Both the position numbers and the translations under genes were made by a program. A stretch of 64,000 bases of DNA from Vibrio lentus (GTDB lineage: Bacteria > Pseudomonadota > Gammaproteobacteria > Enterobacterales > Vibrionaceae): the NCBI RefSeq assembly GCF_030409755.1, contig NZ_JAUFQE010000002.1, forward strand, positions 3,162,001-3,226,000, in the 5' to 3' direction. The notes under the pieces are model-generated. The model was not told where the DNA came from, searched no databases, and was given only the letters and a program-made list of their open reading frames with translations. Positions 10,934 to 20,028 of this stretch are shown piece after piece (position 1 is the stretch's first letter; every line of letters begins with the position of its first letter).

Positions 10934-11422
10934 ATGAGAAATATGATTGAACCACTCCAAGCGTGGTGGACTTCAATAAGTCAAAGAGAGCAACGATTAG
11001 TTGTTGGTTGCTCAGTTTTATTGGTGTTGGGTGTCGTTTATTGGGGGTTATTACAGCCACTCAGTCAGCGAGCTGAACTTGCACAAAGTCGTATTCAAAG
11101 TGAGAAGCAGCTTCTTGCTTGGGTAACGGACAAAGCCAATCAAGTGGTTGAACTACGAGGCAGCGGTGGCATCAGTGCCAGTCAGCCTTTAAACCAATCA
11201 GTGCCTGCTTCTATGCGTCGGTTTAACATCGAGCTGATACGCGTGCAACCACGTGGTGAGATGCTGCAAGTATGGATTAAGCCTGTGCCATTTAATAAGT
11301 TCGTTGACTGGCTGACATACCTGAAAGAAAAGCAGGGTGTTGAGGTTGAGTTTATGGATATTGATCGCTCTGATAGCCCTGGGGTTATTGAGATCAACCG
11401 ACTACAGTTTAAACGAGGTTAA
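10934..11422 (+). CDS. gspM: Type II secretion system protein GspM
   Basis: Small inner-membrane partner of GspL, 162 residues. It has a cytoplasmic N-terminus with QREQRLVV, one membrane segment at about 22-40, and a periplasmic ferredoxin-like domain. AAGGAG at 10921-10926 fits ATG 10934 best (7-base spacing). The GTG immediately before it (10931) is the alternative and adds one residue. The stop is one base before the gspN start. Confidence 0.93.
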   Translation: MRNMIEPLQAWWTSISQREQRLVVGCSVLLVLGVVYWGLLQPLSQRAELAQSRIQSEKQLLAWVTDKANQVVELRGSGGISASQPLNQSVPASMRRFNIELIRVQPRGEMLQVWIKPVPFNKFVDWLTYLKEKQGVEVEFMDIDRSDSPGVIEINRLQFKRG

Positions 11423-11423
11423 T

Positions 11424-12203
11424 GTGAAACGCGGTTTATCTTTCAAATATGGCCTGTTATTCAGCGTCATTTTTATCGTTTTTTTCTCGGTAAGCTTGTT
11501 GTTGCATTTGCCTGCCGCTTTTGCTCTCAAGCATGCGCCCGTCGTGCGTGGTTTAAGCATTGAAGGTGTTGAGGGTACAGTTTGGCAAGGTCGCGCTAAC
11601 AATATTGCGTGGCAGCGTGTCAATTACGGCTCAGTGCAGTGGGACTTCCAGTTCTCTAAATTATTCCAAGCCAAAGCTGAGCTTGCGGTTCGCTTTGGCC
11701 GTAATAGCGACATGAATTTATCAGGTAAAGGACGCGTCGGGTACAGCATGAGCGGTGCTTACGCGGAAAACTTAGTCGCATCCATGCCAGCAAGAAACGT
11801 GATGAAATATGCGCCGGCTATCCCAGTGCCAGTGTCTATTGCAGGACAAGTTGAACTGACGATCAAACACGCAGTTCATGCTCAGCCTTGGTGCCAATCG
11901 GGCGAAGGTACGCTTGCTTGGTCTGGTGCAGCTGTCGACTCGCCAGTGGGTTCATTAGACCTCGGCCCTGTGATTGCGGATATTACCTGTGAAGACAACA
12001 CTATTGCAGCTAAAGGCATCCAGAAGAGTGAGCAAGTGGACAGTGAGTTCTCTGCGAGCGTAACGCCAAATCAAAGCTACACCTCGGCGGCATGGTTTAA
12101 GCCAGGCGCTGAATTCCCATCAGCGATGCAGAGCCAGCTTAAGTGGTTGGGCAACCCTGACAGCCAGGGTAAATATCAGTTTACTTACCAAGGTCGTTTT
12201 TAA
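11424..12203 (+). CDS. gspN: Type II secretion system protein GspN
   Basis: Last gene of the cluster, 259 residues. It has one N-terminal membrane anchor (about residues 8-30), then a periplasmic beta-rich domain with a Cys pair (about 153 and 185) that could form a disulfide. The start is GTG 11424, one base after the gspM stop; an open frame upstream inside gspM is ignored. GspN is present only in some type II systems and its exact role is unsettled. The operon ends at a strong hairpin at 12261-12285. Confidence 0.9.
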   Translation: MKRGLSFKYGLLFSVIFIVFFSVSLLLHLPAAFALKHAPVVRGLSIEGVEGTVWQGRANNIAWQRVNYGSVQWDFQFSKLFQAKAELAVRFGRNSDMNLSGKGRVGYSMSGAYAENLVASMPARNVMKYAPAIPVPVSIAGQVELTIKHAVHAQPWCQSGEGTLAWSGAAVDSPVGSLDLGPVIADITCEDNTIAAKGIQKSEQVDSEFSASVTPNQSYTSAAWFKPGAEFPSAMQSQLKWLGNPDSQGKYQFTYQGRF

Positions 12204-12255
12204 CCCGGTATCGACTTCTGAGCTAGCATCCGCTGGTTATCAAATAACGAGATAT

Positions 12256-12292
12256 AAAAAATGGGCACCTCAATGAGGTGCCCATTTTGTTT
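12256..12292. terminator. Bidirectional terminator between gspN and cysQ
   Basis: ATGGGCACCT at 12261-12270 pairs with AGGTGCCCAT at 12276-12285 around a five-base loop. The hairpin is flanked by A5 on the left and T4 on the right. It sits between the convergent gspN (plus) and cysQ (minus) genes, so it can serve both. Confidence 0.9.
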
Positions 12293-12331
12293 GAATGCTT
12301 AACTGGTTAACCACGATCAAAGCCGTCGAGT

Positions 12332-13159
12332 TTAGTCTTTACCTTGTAAGATATCTGCCCACGGCAAGTCGGCATCACCAAGAACAATGAAGTTTGGATT
12401 CTCTAGAGTATCCCTTTCATTGTAAGAGAGCGGCTCTAATTGAGTGCTCAGAATTCGACCGCCAGCTTCTTCAACAATGCACTGGGTTGCGGCGGTATCC
12501 CACTCTCCGGTTGGTCCAATACGTAGATAACAATCCACAGCGCCTTCTGCGACTAAACATGCCTTAAGCGCTGCTGAGCCAAGAGGAACCAAGTCGTAGT
12601 TCCAAGCAGAGCTCATACGACTAGTGATGCGGTTGATGTCTTGGCGACGGCTGATCGCCATTGCGATTGACTGGTTTGGCAGCTCGTGACGATGCGTTTT
12701 GATTTTCACGCTGTCATTAAGATCTGGGATCTTCCAAGCGCCTTTGCCACTGTAAGCATAATAGCTCACGCCTGAAACGGGTGCGTACACGACGCCCATT
12801 ACCGGCTTGTTATGCTCAATTAAGGCAATAATTGTCGCGAAATCACCACTTCTTGCAATGAACTCCTGCGTACCATCCAGCGGGTCAACCAACCAGTAAC
12901 GATCCCATTGAGAGCGTTGCTCTAGGCTGATGTCAGCGTCTTCTTCAGATAATACGGGAATATCAGGCGTCAATTCACTGAGTTTTTTTAATATCAGCTT
13001 ATGTGCTGCAAGGTCAGCACTGGTTACGGGAGTGTCATCACTCTTGGTGAACTCTTCGTAATCCTTTTTCTCATAGATCTCTAAGATGAGCTGTCCAGCC
13101 GATCGAGCGATCTCAATGACTGGAGGGAGGAGGTGAGACAAATCTTTTGTTATTGGCAT
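12332..13159 (-). CDS. cysQ: 3'(2'),5'-bisphosphate nucleotidase CysQ
   Basis: Hydrolyses 3'-phosphoadenosine 5'-phosphate to AMP and phosphate, removing the by-product of sulfate assimilation. The 275-residue product belongs to the inositol monophosphatase fold. Metal-site motifs are SEED (71-74), DPLDGT (92-97) and a distal GEWDTAA. The gene is second in a minus-strand pair behind nudE, with a 36-base gap, so the two are probably co-transcribed. Confidence 0.95.
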   Translation of the reverse strand: MPITKDLSHLLPPVIEIARSAGQLILEIYEKKDYEEFTKSDDTPVTSADLAAHKLILKKLSELTPDIPVLSEEDADISLEQRSQWDRYWLVDPLDGTQEFIARSGDFATIIALIEHNKPVMGVVYAPVSGVSYYAYSGKGAWKIPDLNDSVKIKTHRHELPNQSIAMAISRRQDINRITSRMSSAWNYDLVPLGSAALKACLVAEGAVDCYLRIGPTGEWDTAATQCIVEEAGGRILSTQLEPLSYNERDTLENPNFIVLGDADLPWADILQGKD

Positions 13160-13195
13160 AAATATTCTCTTACTCTTCGAGCGAGCCTGAATGTT

Positions 13196-13747
13196 CTAAT
13201 TATTGTTTAATACACGAAGGGCTAATAGTAGAGCTGTAATACTGCGAGCCTCACAGAAGTCGAGATGCGTTAACAGTTCTTCGGCTTGAGCAAGTGGCCA
13301 GCGGACAATGTCTAGTGGCTCTGGCTCATCACCTTCTAGCTTCTCTGGATAGAGTTCTTCTGCGATAAACAGCGTCATTTTGCTAGAGAAATAAGAGGGG
13401 GCGAGAATCACTTCTTTTAAAGGCGTGAGTTTATTAGCGCCAAAGCCAATCTCTTCTTTTAGTTCACGAACCGCGGCTTCATTTGGCTGTTCGCCGGGAT
13501 CAATCAGTCCTTTTGGGAAGCCGAGCTCATAGCGTTCAGTACCCGCTGCGTATTCACGCACCAACAGAATATCGCCCTGCTCAGTAATCGGAACCATCAT
13601 TACTGCGTTGCGGCCGCTAGGCTTCATGCGTTCGTAGGTACGCTCTACACCGTTGGAAAAGCGTAAATCGAGAGACTCGATAGAGAATAGTTTTGATTGA
13701 GCGACAGTTTGTTGAGCCAAAATTTCTGGCTTGGTCCTTTTTGTCAT
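13196..13747 (-). CDS. nudE: ADP compounds hydrolase NudE (Nudix family)
   Basis: Cleaves ADP-ribose, NADH and diadenosine polyphosphates, with AMP as one product. The 183-residue product carries a full Nudix box at residues 80-102 (G-x5-E-x7-RELKEEIGF). The N-terminal TKRTKPEIL and the cysQ neighbour match NudE of gamma-proteobacteria rather than other Nudix enzymes. It is the first gene of the nudE-cysQ pair. Confidence 0.93.
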   Translation of the reverse strand: MTKRTKPEILAQQTVAQSKLFSIESLDLRFSNGVERTYERMKPSGRNAVMMVPITEQGDILLVREYAAGTERYELGFPKGLIDPGEQPNEAAVRELKEEIGFGANKLTPLKEVILAPSYFSSKMTLFIAEELYPEKLEGDEPEPLDIVRWPLAQAEELLTHLDFCEARSITALLLALRVLNNN

Positions 13748-14060
13748 TGCGCTCGCTCCTTAGCTCATTGGAATTCTTTCTTATAAAGTCATTCTAATAT
13801 AGGGGAAATAGAGTTGAGTTCCTAGATCCTAGTTTTCATATCCTGAAATTATTGAATCAGGAACCGATTGCGATCACTTGAATACCTTACTGCAAATGGT
13901 AACGGCTCGTTATTATTGGCATTGAATGAGAAATAGACGGTTCGGAAGTACTCTTGTTGTTTTAAACACAAAAAAAGGTTGATGCTTGCGCATCAACCTT
14001 TTCATTAAATCTTTAACTTTCTACTGGCTAAGACTGTATGAGTGCTTAGTCGTAAGGTGC
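13748..14060. other. Gap between nudE and nfuA
   Basis: 313 bases without a convincing gene. The left part must contain the nudE promoter (minus strand). The right end holds the nfuA terminator described separately. A plus-strand open frame of 86 codons (13986-14246) is antisense to nfuA and has no support. I see nothing else in it. Confidence 0.5.
13971..14002 (-). terminator. Rho-independent terminator of nfuA
   Basis: GGTTGATGC (13977-13985) pairs with GCATCAACC (13990-13998) around TTGC. Read on the minus strand, the stem is followed by a run of at least six T. It lies about 60 bases after the nfuA stop codon. Confidence 0.9.
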
Positions 14061-14645
14061 TTAGTAGTAAGAATGCTCACCGCGATCGTGCTCAGTTGCA
14101 TCACGAACGGCAGTCAATTCACCTTCGAATTGTTGAAGAAGTTCTTTCTCGATGCCTTCTTTAAGCGTTACATCAACCATAGAACAACCGTTACAACCGC
14201 CGCCGAATGCAACGATAGCTGCACCTTCTTCAGTGATCTCTACTAGGCTAACGTGACCGCCGTGGCCAGCAAGCTGTGGGTTCACTTGTGTTTGGATTGC
14301 ATACTCAACACGTTCTATCAACGTTGCATCGTCTGATACTTTACGCATCTTCGCGTTTGGTGCTTTAAGTGTAAGTTGAGAGCCCATTTTGTCTGTAACG
14401 AAGTCAATTTCAGCTTCATCCAGGAATGGTAGGCTTAGCTCATCTACGTACGCAGAGAAAGCTTCAAAAGAAAGCTTTGTGTCAGACGCTTCGATAGCAT
14501 CTGTTGGGCAGTAAGAAACACCACACTCAGCGTTTTGCGTACCTGGGTTTACCACGAACACACGAATGTTTGTACCTTCAGGCTGCTGTGACAGCAGATT
14601 GGCAAAATGAGTTTGAGCGGTTTCTGTAATAGTAATATTTGACAC
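14061..14645 (-). CDS. nfuA: Fe-S biogenesis protein NfuA
   Basis: Iron-sulfur carrier that delivers 4Fe-4S clusters to target enzymes and helps under oxidative stress or iron limitation. I start it at GTG 14645 (194 residues, (M)SNITITE), which matches the conserved N-terminus; the frame is open 13 codons further. An A-type-like N-domain that has lost the full cysteine set (1-95) is followed by the Nfu domain with the cluster ligands C151 and C154 (GGGCNGCSM). Neighbour comF lies upstream in the same direction, 109 bases away. Confidence 0.96.
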   Translation of the reverse strand: MSNITITETAQTHFANLLSQQPEGTNIRVFVVNPGTQNAECGVSYCPTDAIEASDTKLSFEAFSAYVDELSLPFLDEAEIDFVTDKMGSQLTLKAPNAKMRKVSDDATLIERVEYAIQTQVNPQLAGHGGHVSLVEITEEGAAIVAFGGGCNGCSMVDVTLKEGIEKELLQQFEGELTAVRDATEHDRGEHSYY

Positions 14646-14754
14646 GACGAATACCTGAGTAGATTTGTAGGTTATTAGCGCCATTCTACTCCTGTCAGAT
14701 TTGTAATTCAGCCCTTTTTTGTTGGATTGCTGTACAAGTAGTGATTCACACTAT

Positions 14755-15468
14755 TTATCCAGAGGGCTCAGGAGTGCGGCAGATACAGTAAATATCAATC
14801 CTTTTCACGCCCACTTCAAGTAGTAATTGGCATAATTGATACACTGTACTGCCTGTGGTTACAACATCATCAATTATTGCAATATGAGGATAATCAGTCG
14901 CTTCAAAGTCGCGGTGAAGAAGCGTGAAAGCTCCGTTCAGGTTACGCAACCTTATAGATTTGGTTAACCCTTGTTGAGAAAGCGTGGCGCGATTTCGCCG
15001 AAACAATACATCACTTTTCACTCCTAATTCTTGAGCGGTATAGTTCGCCAATAACTGGCTTTGGTTAAAGCTGCGTTGAATGTATCGAGTCCAATGTAAA
15101 GGGACGCTGGCAATCAGCGGGGCTGGATGGTCAATGCGTGAGGCTAACAACTTCGACAGATCGCGAGCAAACCAAAACTTATCGGAATACTTCATCTGCT
15201 GAATATAGCGCGCGGTTGGGAAGGTGTAATCGCCCACACAATAAAGACGATGCCACGGTGGAGGTTTAGATAAACACTGACCACATTGTTCGACGGTAGT
15301 GAGAGTTTTTAAGCCACACCGCTGACAGCGCGGCACTGGCTCGAAGAGATTAAGACAATCATTACACCATCGCGGATGAGCATCATTGGGGGATTTATCC
15401 AATTTACACAGGTGACATTGAGGTGTGACCAGCCGTGGTGTGTGTTTTTGTAGCCAATCAGATAACAT
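14755..15468 (-). CDS. comF: ComF family protein
   Basis: Phosphoribosyltransferase-like protein linked in several bacteria to DNA uptake and to use of DNA as a nutrient (GntX/ComFC family). The 237-residue product has four CxxC pairs in its first 70 residues, suggesting zinc binding. It also has the PRPP-type motif IAIIDDVVTTGST near residue 205. No enzymatic activity is proven for the family. It is divergent from bioH, with 93 bases between starts, which is the usual arrangement. Confidence 0.9.
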   Translation of the reverse strand: MLSDWLQKHTPRLVTPQCHLCKLDKSPNDAHPRWCNDCLNLFEPVPRCQRCGLKTLTTVEQCGQCLSKPPPWHRLYCVGDYTFPTARYIQQMKYSDKFWFARDLSKLLASRIDHPAPLIASVPLHWTRYIQRSFNQSQLLANYTAQELGVKSDVLFRRNRATLSQQGLTKSIRLRNLNGAFTLLHRDFEATDYPHIAIIDDVVTTGSTVYQLCQLLLEVGVKRIDIYCICRTPEPSG

Positions 15469-15561
15469 AGCTCGCAGTGCTTTTGGGTTGTGGTGTTCTT
15501 TTTACTCACCATACTGAAACGTACCCTTGATGGTGGATGAAATAAGTAGGGAATATTGAGA

Positions 15562-16338
15562 ATGAGTGACACGTTATATTGGCATGTTTCAGGGCAAGGA
15601 CCTGATTTGGTACTGGTTCACGGCTGGGGAATGAACGGTGCGGTATGGCAACAAACCGTGAATGCACTAGAAGCTGATTTTCGAGTACATGTGGTGGATT
15701 TGCCGGGGTATGGGCATAGCGCGCATTGTCACGCTCAAGATCTTGAAGATATTGCCCAACAACTTATCGCTGACGCACCTAAGCAGGCGATTTGGGTGGG
15801 TTGGTCGCTGGGGGGCTTGGTCGCGACACACATGGCTCTGCATCATTCCGATTACGTGAGCAAACTGGTGACTGTCGCCAGCTCCCCTAAATTCGCGGCC
15901 GAAAAAGAACCCGTATTATGGCGAGGTATTCAGCCAAACGTGTTAACCGCATTCACCGAGCAACTGGTTGAAGATTTTCAGACCACCATCGAACGCTTTA
16001 TGGCGCTGCAAGCCATGGGCAGTCCTTCTGCAAGGCAAGATGTTAAACAACTCAAGCAAGCAGTGCTGTCTCGTCCGTTGCCGAACCCTGATTCTTTATT
16101 GGCTGGCTTAAAGATGCTGTCTGATGTCGACCTACGTGAACAATTACCGCAGATTTCAGTACCGATACTGCGTTTGTATGGTCGACTGGATGGTTTAGTG
16201 CCAATAAAAGTTGCCAAAGATTTGGGTGCTGCACTGCCTCATACCGAGCAATACATCTTTACTCAGTCCTCGCATGCGCCATTTATGACCGAAGCGGATG
16301 CCTTCTACAGTGAGTTGATTAGCTTCGCACAAAAATAA
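15562..16338 (+). CDS. bioH: Pimeloyl-ACP methyl ester carboxylesterase BioH
   Basis: Removes the methyl ester from pimeloyl-ACP, ending the fatty-acid-like part of biotin synthesis. The 258-residue alpha/beta hydrolase shows the nucleophile elbow GWSLGG (Ser82), the acid in GRLDGLVP (Asp210) and the His in SSHAPF (His238), matching the E. coli enzyme. The start is ATG 15562; the TTG two codons upstream is less likely. The other biotin genes are not in this window, as is common for bioH. Confidence 0.95.
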   Translation: MSDTLYWHVSGQGPDLVLVHGWGMNGAVWQQTVNALEADFRVHVVDLPGYGHSAHCHAQDLEDIAQQLIADAPKQAIWVGWSLGGLVATHMALHHSDYVSKLVTVASSPKFAAEKEPVLWRGIQPNVLTAFTEQLVEDFQTTIERFMALQAMGSPSARQDVKQLKQAVLSRPLPNPDSLLAGLKMLSDVDLREQLPQISVPILRLYGRLDGLVPIKVAKDLGAALPHTEQYIFTQSSHAPFMTEADAFYSELISFAQK

Positions 16339-16377
16339 TCGCTAAATTTATCGCTGACTTGGTCGATATATAACCTA

Positions 16378-16539
16378 ATACCAATCACAGTAAGTAAGTG
16401 TTCAAAGATAGCGTAGGAAAAAGGTTTGAGAACAAGGCAGAGCTTTTTGATAAGTAGTTATTCTACAATCAAAAATTCTAACGCCGTTATCGAGCATTTT
16501 AACAAGCTAGGATGAGCAGTTATTTACTACGATTGGTAT
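16378..16539. repeat. MITE-like inverted-repeat element, 162 bp
   Basis: The two ends are near-perfect inverted copies: ATACCAATCACAGTAAGTAA on the left, and a right end whose complement matches it at 17 of 20 positions. The interior has no coding capacity. There is no transposase gene nearby. The size and ends resemble a miniature inverted-repeat transposable element. I cannot compare it with other genomes here. Confidence 0.7.
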
Positions 16540-16676
16540 AACCAAAGCGTTGCATGATACTCAGACCTCACTCTCTCCTGAGCTGATTGCGGTAAGTTTT
16601 GGTCTATGCCTGTTGTGTAACTCAGCACAGCAGTGTTATGGCAATAGTGATGGGCGATTCTTGAGGAGAGTTCGCG

Positions 16677-17150
16677 ATGATTGTGTCACCTGCAACTGCA
16701 GTAAGTGTGCCACTGATCGCCCCATCCGTTAATGTGCAAACAGAGCAAGTTGCGCGTGATAATAGAGTTCGAGAGCCTGTCGCTCCCGCAGTAGCATTGG
16801 CAAAAACCAATGCAGAACGAAAGGTAAAACCGGACGATAAACGAAGGCAGCAGTCGGCTTGGGATCCTTCAGACCATCCTGGTTATGAAATGGATAATGA
16901 GTCAGAAGCCAATTCGATTAGCCATGAAGAACCTCAAGATCCTTTTGATAGGTTATTCAGCTTGTTGGCACTGAAGACATACAGTGCCGACCAAGGAAAA
17001 GGCTATACCATGCGTTTTCGCCTGCCAAAGCATGTTTTAGATGCGGCGATCCAGGAGGGACAGATGGAGAAACGACGTAAGGTCATAAAATACCATTATG
17101 GTCATGCTGTTGCGCCTCATGCTCCATCAGAAATGCTGATTGTGTTGTAA
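16677..17150 (+). CDS. Uncharacterised protein, 157 residues
   Basis: I do not recognise a family with certainty. A good ribosome site (AGGAG at 16664-16668, eight bases before ATG) supports the frame. The N-terminal half is low-complexity and charged (residues about 40-85). The C-terminal half looks folded, with the phrase FDRLFSLLALKTYSADQGKG and a basic helix EKRRKVIKYHYGH. There is no signal peptide or membrane segment. It lies alone between bioH and tex, the position at which V. cholerae also has a hypothetical gene, so it is probably a conserved Vibrio gene. Two unrelated inverted-repeat elements flank it. Confidence 0.7.
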   Translation: MIVSPATAVSVPLIAPSVNVQTEQVARDNRVREPVAPAVALAKTNAERKVKPDDKRRQQSAWDPSDHPGYEMDNESEANSISHEEPQDPFDRLFSLLALKTYSADQGKGYTMRFRLPKHVLDAAIQEGQMEKRRKVIKYHYGHAVAPHAPSEMLIVL

Positions 17151-17151
17151 T

Positions 17152-17279
17152 TATACTCTTCATACTTGAAGCTGCAGCGTTGTTAAGTGCGTAAGTTCCC
17201 CCTAATCACATAGAACCCCTATGCTCATAGGGCTGAACTTACTTGTTGCCTAGCTGCAACTCCAATTATTTTGAGTATA
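17152..17279. repeat. Palindromic element, 128 bp, downstream of the hypothetical gene
   Basis: It begins TATACTC and ends GAGTATA. The inverted similarity continues inward for about 27 bases (TGCAGC against GCTGCA). Inside are two further nested pairs: GTAAGTTC with GAACTTAC, and CCCTATG with CATAGGG around a two-base loop. The whole can fold into one long hairpin. It starts one base after the stop codon of the hypothetical gene and may act as its 3' end. Confidence 0.7.
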
Positions 17280-17325
17280 AAATACTCAGAATACAGCTAA
17301 GCTTCGATGTCTCTTTTGAACACAT

Positions 17326-17370
17326 AATAAAAAAACCTGCATACCCTAAGGGATGCAGGTTTTTTGTTTT
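17326..17370 (-). terminator. Terminator of tex (possibly bidirectional)
   Basis: AACCTGCAT and ATGCAGGTT pair around ACCCTAAGGG, which can extend the stem. A runs on the left and T runs on the right make it usable in both directions. It lies about 35 bases beyond the tex stop codon. Confidence 0.9.
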
Positions 17371-17402
17371 AGGCGAATCAGTTTGCCAGATGCGCTAACG
17401 GA

Positions 17403-19733
17403 TTATTTCTTCGCTTTAGCAAAGGCAGCAGCGAAAGCACCCCCCATCGCAGCGTTTTGTTGCGGCTCCTCACGACGGCGTTGTCCACCTTGTGAGTTTT
17501 GATTTGGTCGGTTTTGCGTACGAGGTGCACTTGAACGTTGCGCTCGATTATCTTGTCCAGGTTCATCTTTCATGCGCATGCTTAGTGCAATACGTTTACG
17601 CTGAACATCCACTTCCATCACTTTCACTTTCACGATATCACCGGCTTTCACCACTTCACGTGGGTCAGCGACAAAGCGATCGGTCAGTGCTGAAATGTGT
17701 ACCAAGCCGTCTTGGTGAACACCAATATCTACGAACGCACCAAAGTTAGCCACGTTTGAAACCACACCTTCTAAGATCATGCCAGGTTCTAAGTCAGACA
17801 TGCTATTTACGCCATCGGCGAACGTCGCAGTCTTGAACTCAGGACGAGGATCTCGACCCGGCTTATCCAGCTCTTTGATGATGTCGGTTACCGTCGGTAC
17901 ACCGAAGTTCTCATTGGTGTAATCAACCGCATGTAAACCACGTAAGAAGTCTGTATTGCCTACCAGAGACTTGATGTCTTTCTGGTTTTTCTCTGCGATG
18001 GTTTTTACCAATGGGTAAGCTTCTGGGTGAACCGATGATGCGTCTAGCGGGTTCTTACCATCCATGATACGCAGGAAGCCAGCACACTGTTCAAAGGCTT
18101 TTGGCCCTAAACGAGCGACTTTCTTCAAGGTAGTACGGGCTTCAAAGCGACCGTTTTCATCACGGAAATCCACGATGTTCTGAGCGATGGTGCTAGAAAG
18201 GCCTGCTACGCGAGTAAGTAGCGCGGCAGACGCGGTGTTCACATCAACACCTACGGCGTTTACACAGTCTTCGACAATCGCATCTAGGCGCTTAGCGAGC
18301 ATAGTTTGGCTAACGTCGTGTTGGTATTGGCCCACACCGATCGATTTAGGGTCTATCTTCACTAGTTCTGCCAGTGGATCTTGTAGACGACGCGCAATAG
18401 ACACCGCACCACGAATCGAGACATCCATATTCGGGAATTCTTTTGCCGCTAGCTCAGAAGCAGAATAAACCGATGCGCCCGCTTCGCTAACAATGATTTT
18501 CTGTGCTGTTAGGTTGCCACGCTTAATCACATCAGCAACAAAGCTGTCGGTTTCGCGTGAAGCCGTACCATTACCAATCGCAATCAAATCAACATTGAAC
18601 TGGCGAACCATCTGCTCAACAACGTGTGCCGATTTGTCGTATTGCTTTTGAGGTGGGTGAGGGTAAATGGTCTCTGTTGCCAGAACCTTACCGGTTGAAT
18701 CCACCACGGCGATTTTCGAACCAGTACGTAAACCTGGGTCCAAGCCCAAAGTTGCACGAGGACCAGCGGGTGCCGCCATCAGCAGGTCTTTAAGGTTGGT
18801 TGCGAACACTTCAATCGCTTCGATTTCACCGCGTTCTTTCATCGCGCCCATCAGCTCAGTTTCCATGTGCATAGAAACCTTGATACGCCACGCCCAGCTA
18901 ATCACTTGCTTACGCCATGCATCTGCAGGTGCGCTGCTTAGGGTAATACCGTAGTGATCAGAGATGATGTTTTCGCAGTATGAACCGCGTACACCTTCTT
19001 CTTGTTCAGGGTCTGCATTCATTGCCAACGTTAAGAAGCCTTCATTACGGCCGCGCAACATGGCAAGGGCACGGTGAGAAGGCACTTTGTTGAGTGTTTC
19101 GTTGTGTTCGAAATAGTCTTTGAATTTCTCGCCTGCTTGCTCTTTTCCTGTCACGACACGTGAAACGAGTTCTGAGTTACGCGTTAGATGTTGGCGAATC
19201 TTTTCAAGTAGGTTTGCGTCTTCTGCAATACGCTCCATCACGATTGCACGTGCCCCATCGAGTGCGGCTTTAGTATCAGCAATGCCTTTATCGCTGCTGA
19301 TGAAGTTAGCGGCTTCGGTTTCAGGATCGTGCTGTGGTTCATTCCATAGTGTATCGGCAAGTGGCTCTAAGCCTGCTTCGATTGCGATTTGACCTTTGGT
19401 ACGACGCTTTGGTTTGTATGGCAGGTATAAATCTTCAAGGCGCGTCTTGCTGTCGGCTTGAGTGATATCACGCTCCAGTTCTGGCGTTAGCTTGCCTTGG
19501 TCTTGAATCGATTTCAGGATCGTTTGGCGACGATCGTCTAGTTCGCGAAGGTATGAAAGGCGACTATCAAGATTACGTAGTTGGGTATCGTCTAAGCCAC
19601 CCGTGACTTCTTTACGGTAGCGGGCAATAAAGGGAACGGTATTACCGTCGTCAATTAGGTTTACTGCGGCGGTGACTTGCTCTGAACGAACATTCAGTTC
19701 TTCAGCAATCAGTCGACAGATAGCTTGGCTCAT
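17403..19733 (-). CDS. tex: Tex family transcription accessory protein
   Basis: Nucleic-acid-binding protein of the YqgF/HhH/S1 type, 776 residues. Visible domains are the helical N-terminal part, the YqgF-like RNase H fold around residue 330 ([17 protein letters not shown]), helix-hairpin-helix motifs around 500-560, and the S1 domain at about 650-720 ([20 protein letters not shown]). A Gln/Asn/Arg-rich tail follows. In other bacteria Tex affects toxin gene expression and transcription recycling; its role here is not known. Confidence 0.95.
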   Translation of the reverse strand: MSQAICRLIAEELNVRSEQVTAAVNLIDDGNTVPFIARYRKEVTGGLDDTQLRNLDSRLSYLRELDDRRQTILKSIQDQGKLTPELERDITQADSKTRLEDLYLPYKPKRRTKGQIAIEAGLEPLADTLWNEPQHDPETEAANFISSDKGIADTKAALDGARAIVMERIAEDANLLEKIRQHLTRNSELVSRVVTGKEQAGEKFKDYFEHNETLNKVPSHRALAMLRGRNEGFLTLAMNADPEQEEGVRGSYCENIISDHYGITLSSAPADAWRKQVISWAWRIKVSMHMETELMGAMKERGEIEAIEVFATNLKDLLMAAPAGPRATLGLDPGLRTGSKIAVVDSTGKVLATETIYPHPPQKQYDKSAHVVEQMVRQFNVDLIAIGNGTASRETDSFVADVIKRGNLTAQKIIVSEAGASVYSASELAAKEFPNMDVSIRGAVSIARRLQDPLAELVKIDPKSIGVGQYQHDVSQTMLAKRLDAIVEDCVNAVGVDVNTASAALLTRVAGLSSTIAQNIVDFRDENGRFEARTTLKKVARLGPKAFEQCAGFLRIMDGKNPLDASSVHPEAYPLVKTIAEKNQKDIKSLVGNTDFLRGLHAVDYTNENFGVPTVTDIIKELDKPGRDPRPEFKTATFADGVNSMSDLEPGMILEGVVSNVANFGAFVDIGVHQDGLVHISALTDRFVADPREVVKAGDIVKVKVMEVDVQRKRIALSMRMKDEPGQDNRAQRSSAPRTQNRPNQNSQGGQRRREEPQQNAAMGGAFAAAFAKAKK

Positions 19734-20028
19734 CCGATGAATCTCTTATTTAATATCATGACAAATACATGGGGGTGAGCGTACGCTTTTTCTAGCTTTG
19801 ACTGTGTAATTATCCTGTCAGAAGTCCAATTTCCGTTTCTGATACCCACTTTGTGCGAGATCTCTCACACGTGGTGTGCGACTAAGTCACTTTAAATCGA
19901 TGAAATCGTCTTAAAATAAACCTAAGTTGCTGATTTTATTTGGTTGTGTGTTTGTGGGCGTATTTCTTACCTGAAATGTTTTTTGAGACTGTCTAGGAAA
20001 CCTGCCCAAATACCGTAATATTTAACTT
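19734..20028. promoter_or_regulatory. Upstream region of tex and of the CsrB-type RNA
   Basis: 295 bases carrying the tex promoter (minus) and the control region of the regulatory RNA (plus). A -10-like TAATAT at 20016-20021 lies seven bases before the inferred RNA start at 20029. There is no good -35 at 17 bases, as expected for a promoter that needs an activator. The activator box is listed separately. Confidence 0.6.
19852..19869. promoter_or_regulatory. VarA/GacA/UvrY-type binding site
   Basis: An 18-base near-palindrome TGTGCGAGATCTCTCACA that resembles the known upstream activating sequence of GacA-controlled small RNA genes. It lies about 160 bases before the start of the CsrB-type RNA. 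In Vibrio the cognate regulator is VarA of the VarS/VarA system. The match is by eye. Confidence 0.8.

Noticed and set aside
16378..16539. Autonomous insertion sequence
   Set aside because: There is no transposase frame inside or nearby. Only the inverted ends are present, so it is listed as a MITE-like repeat.
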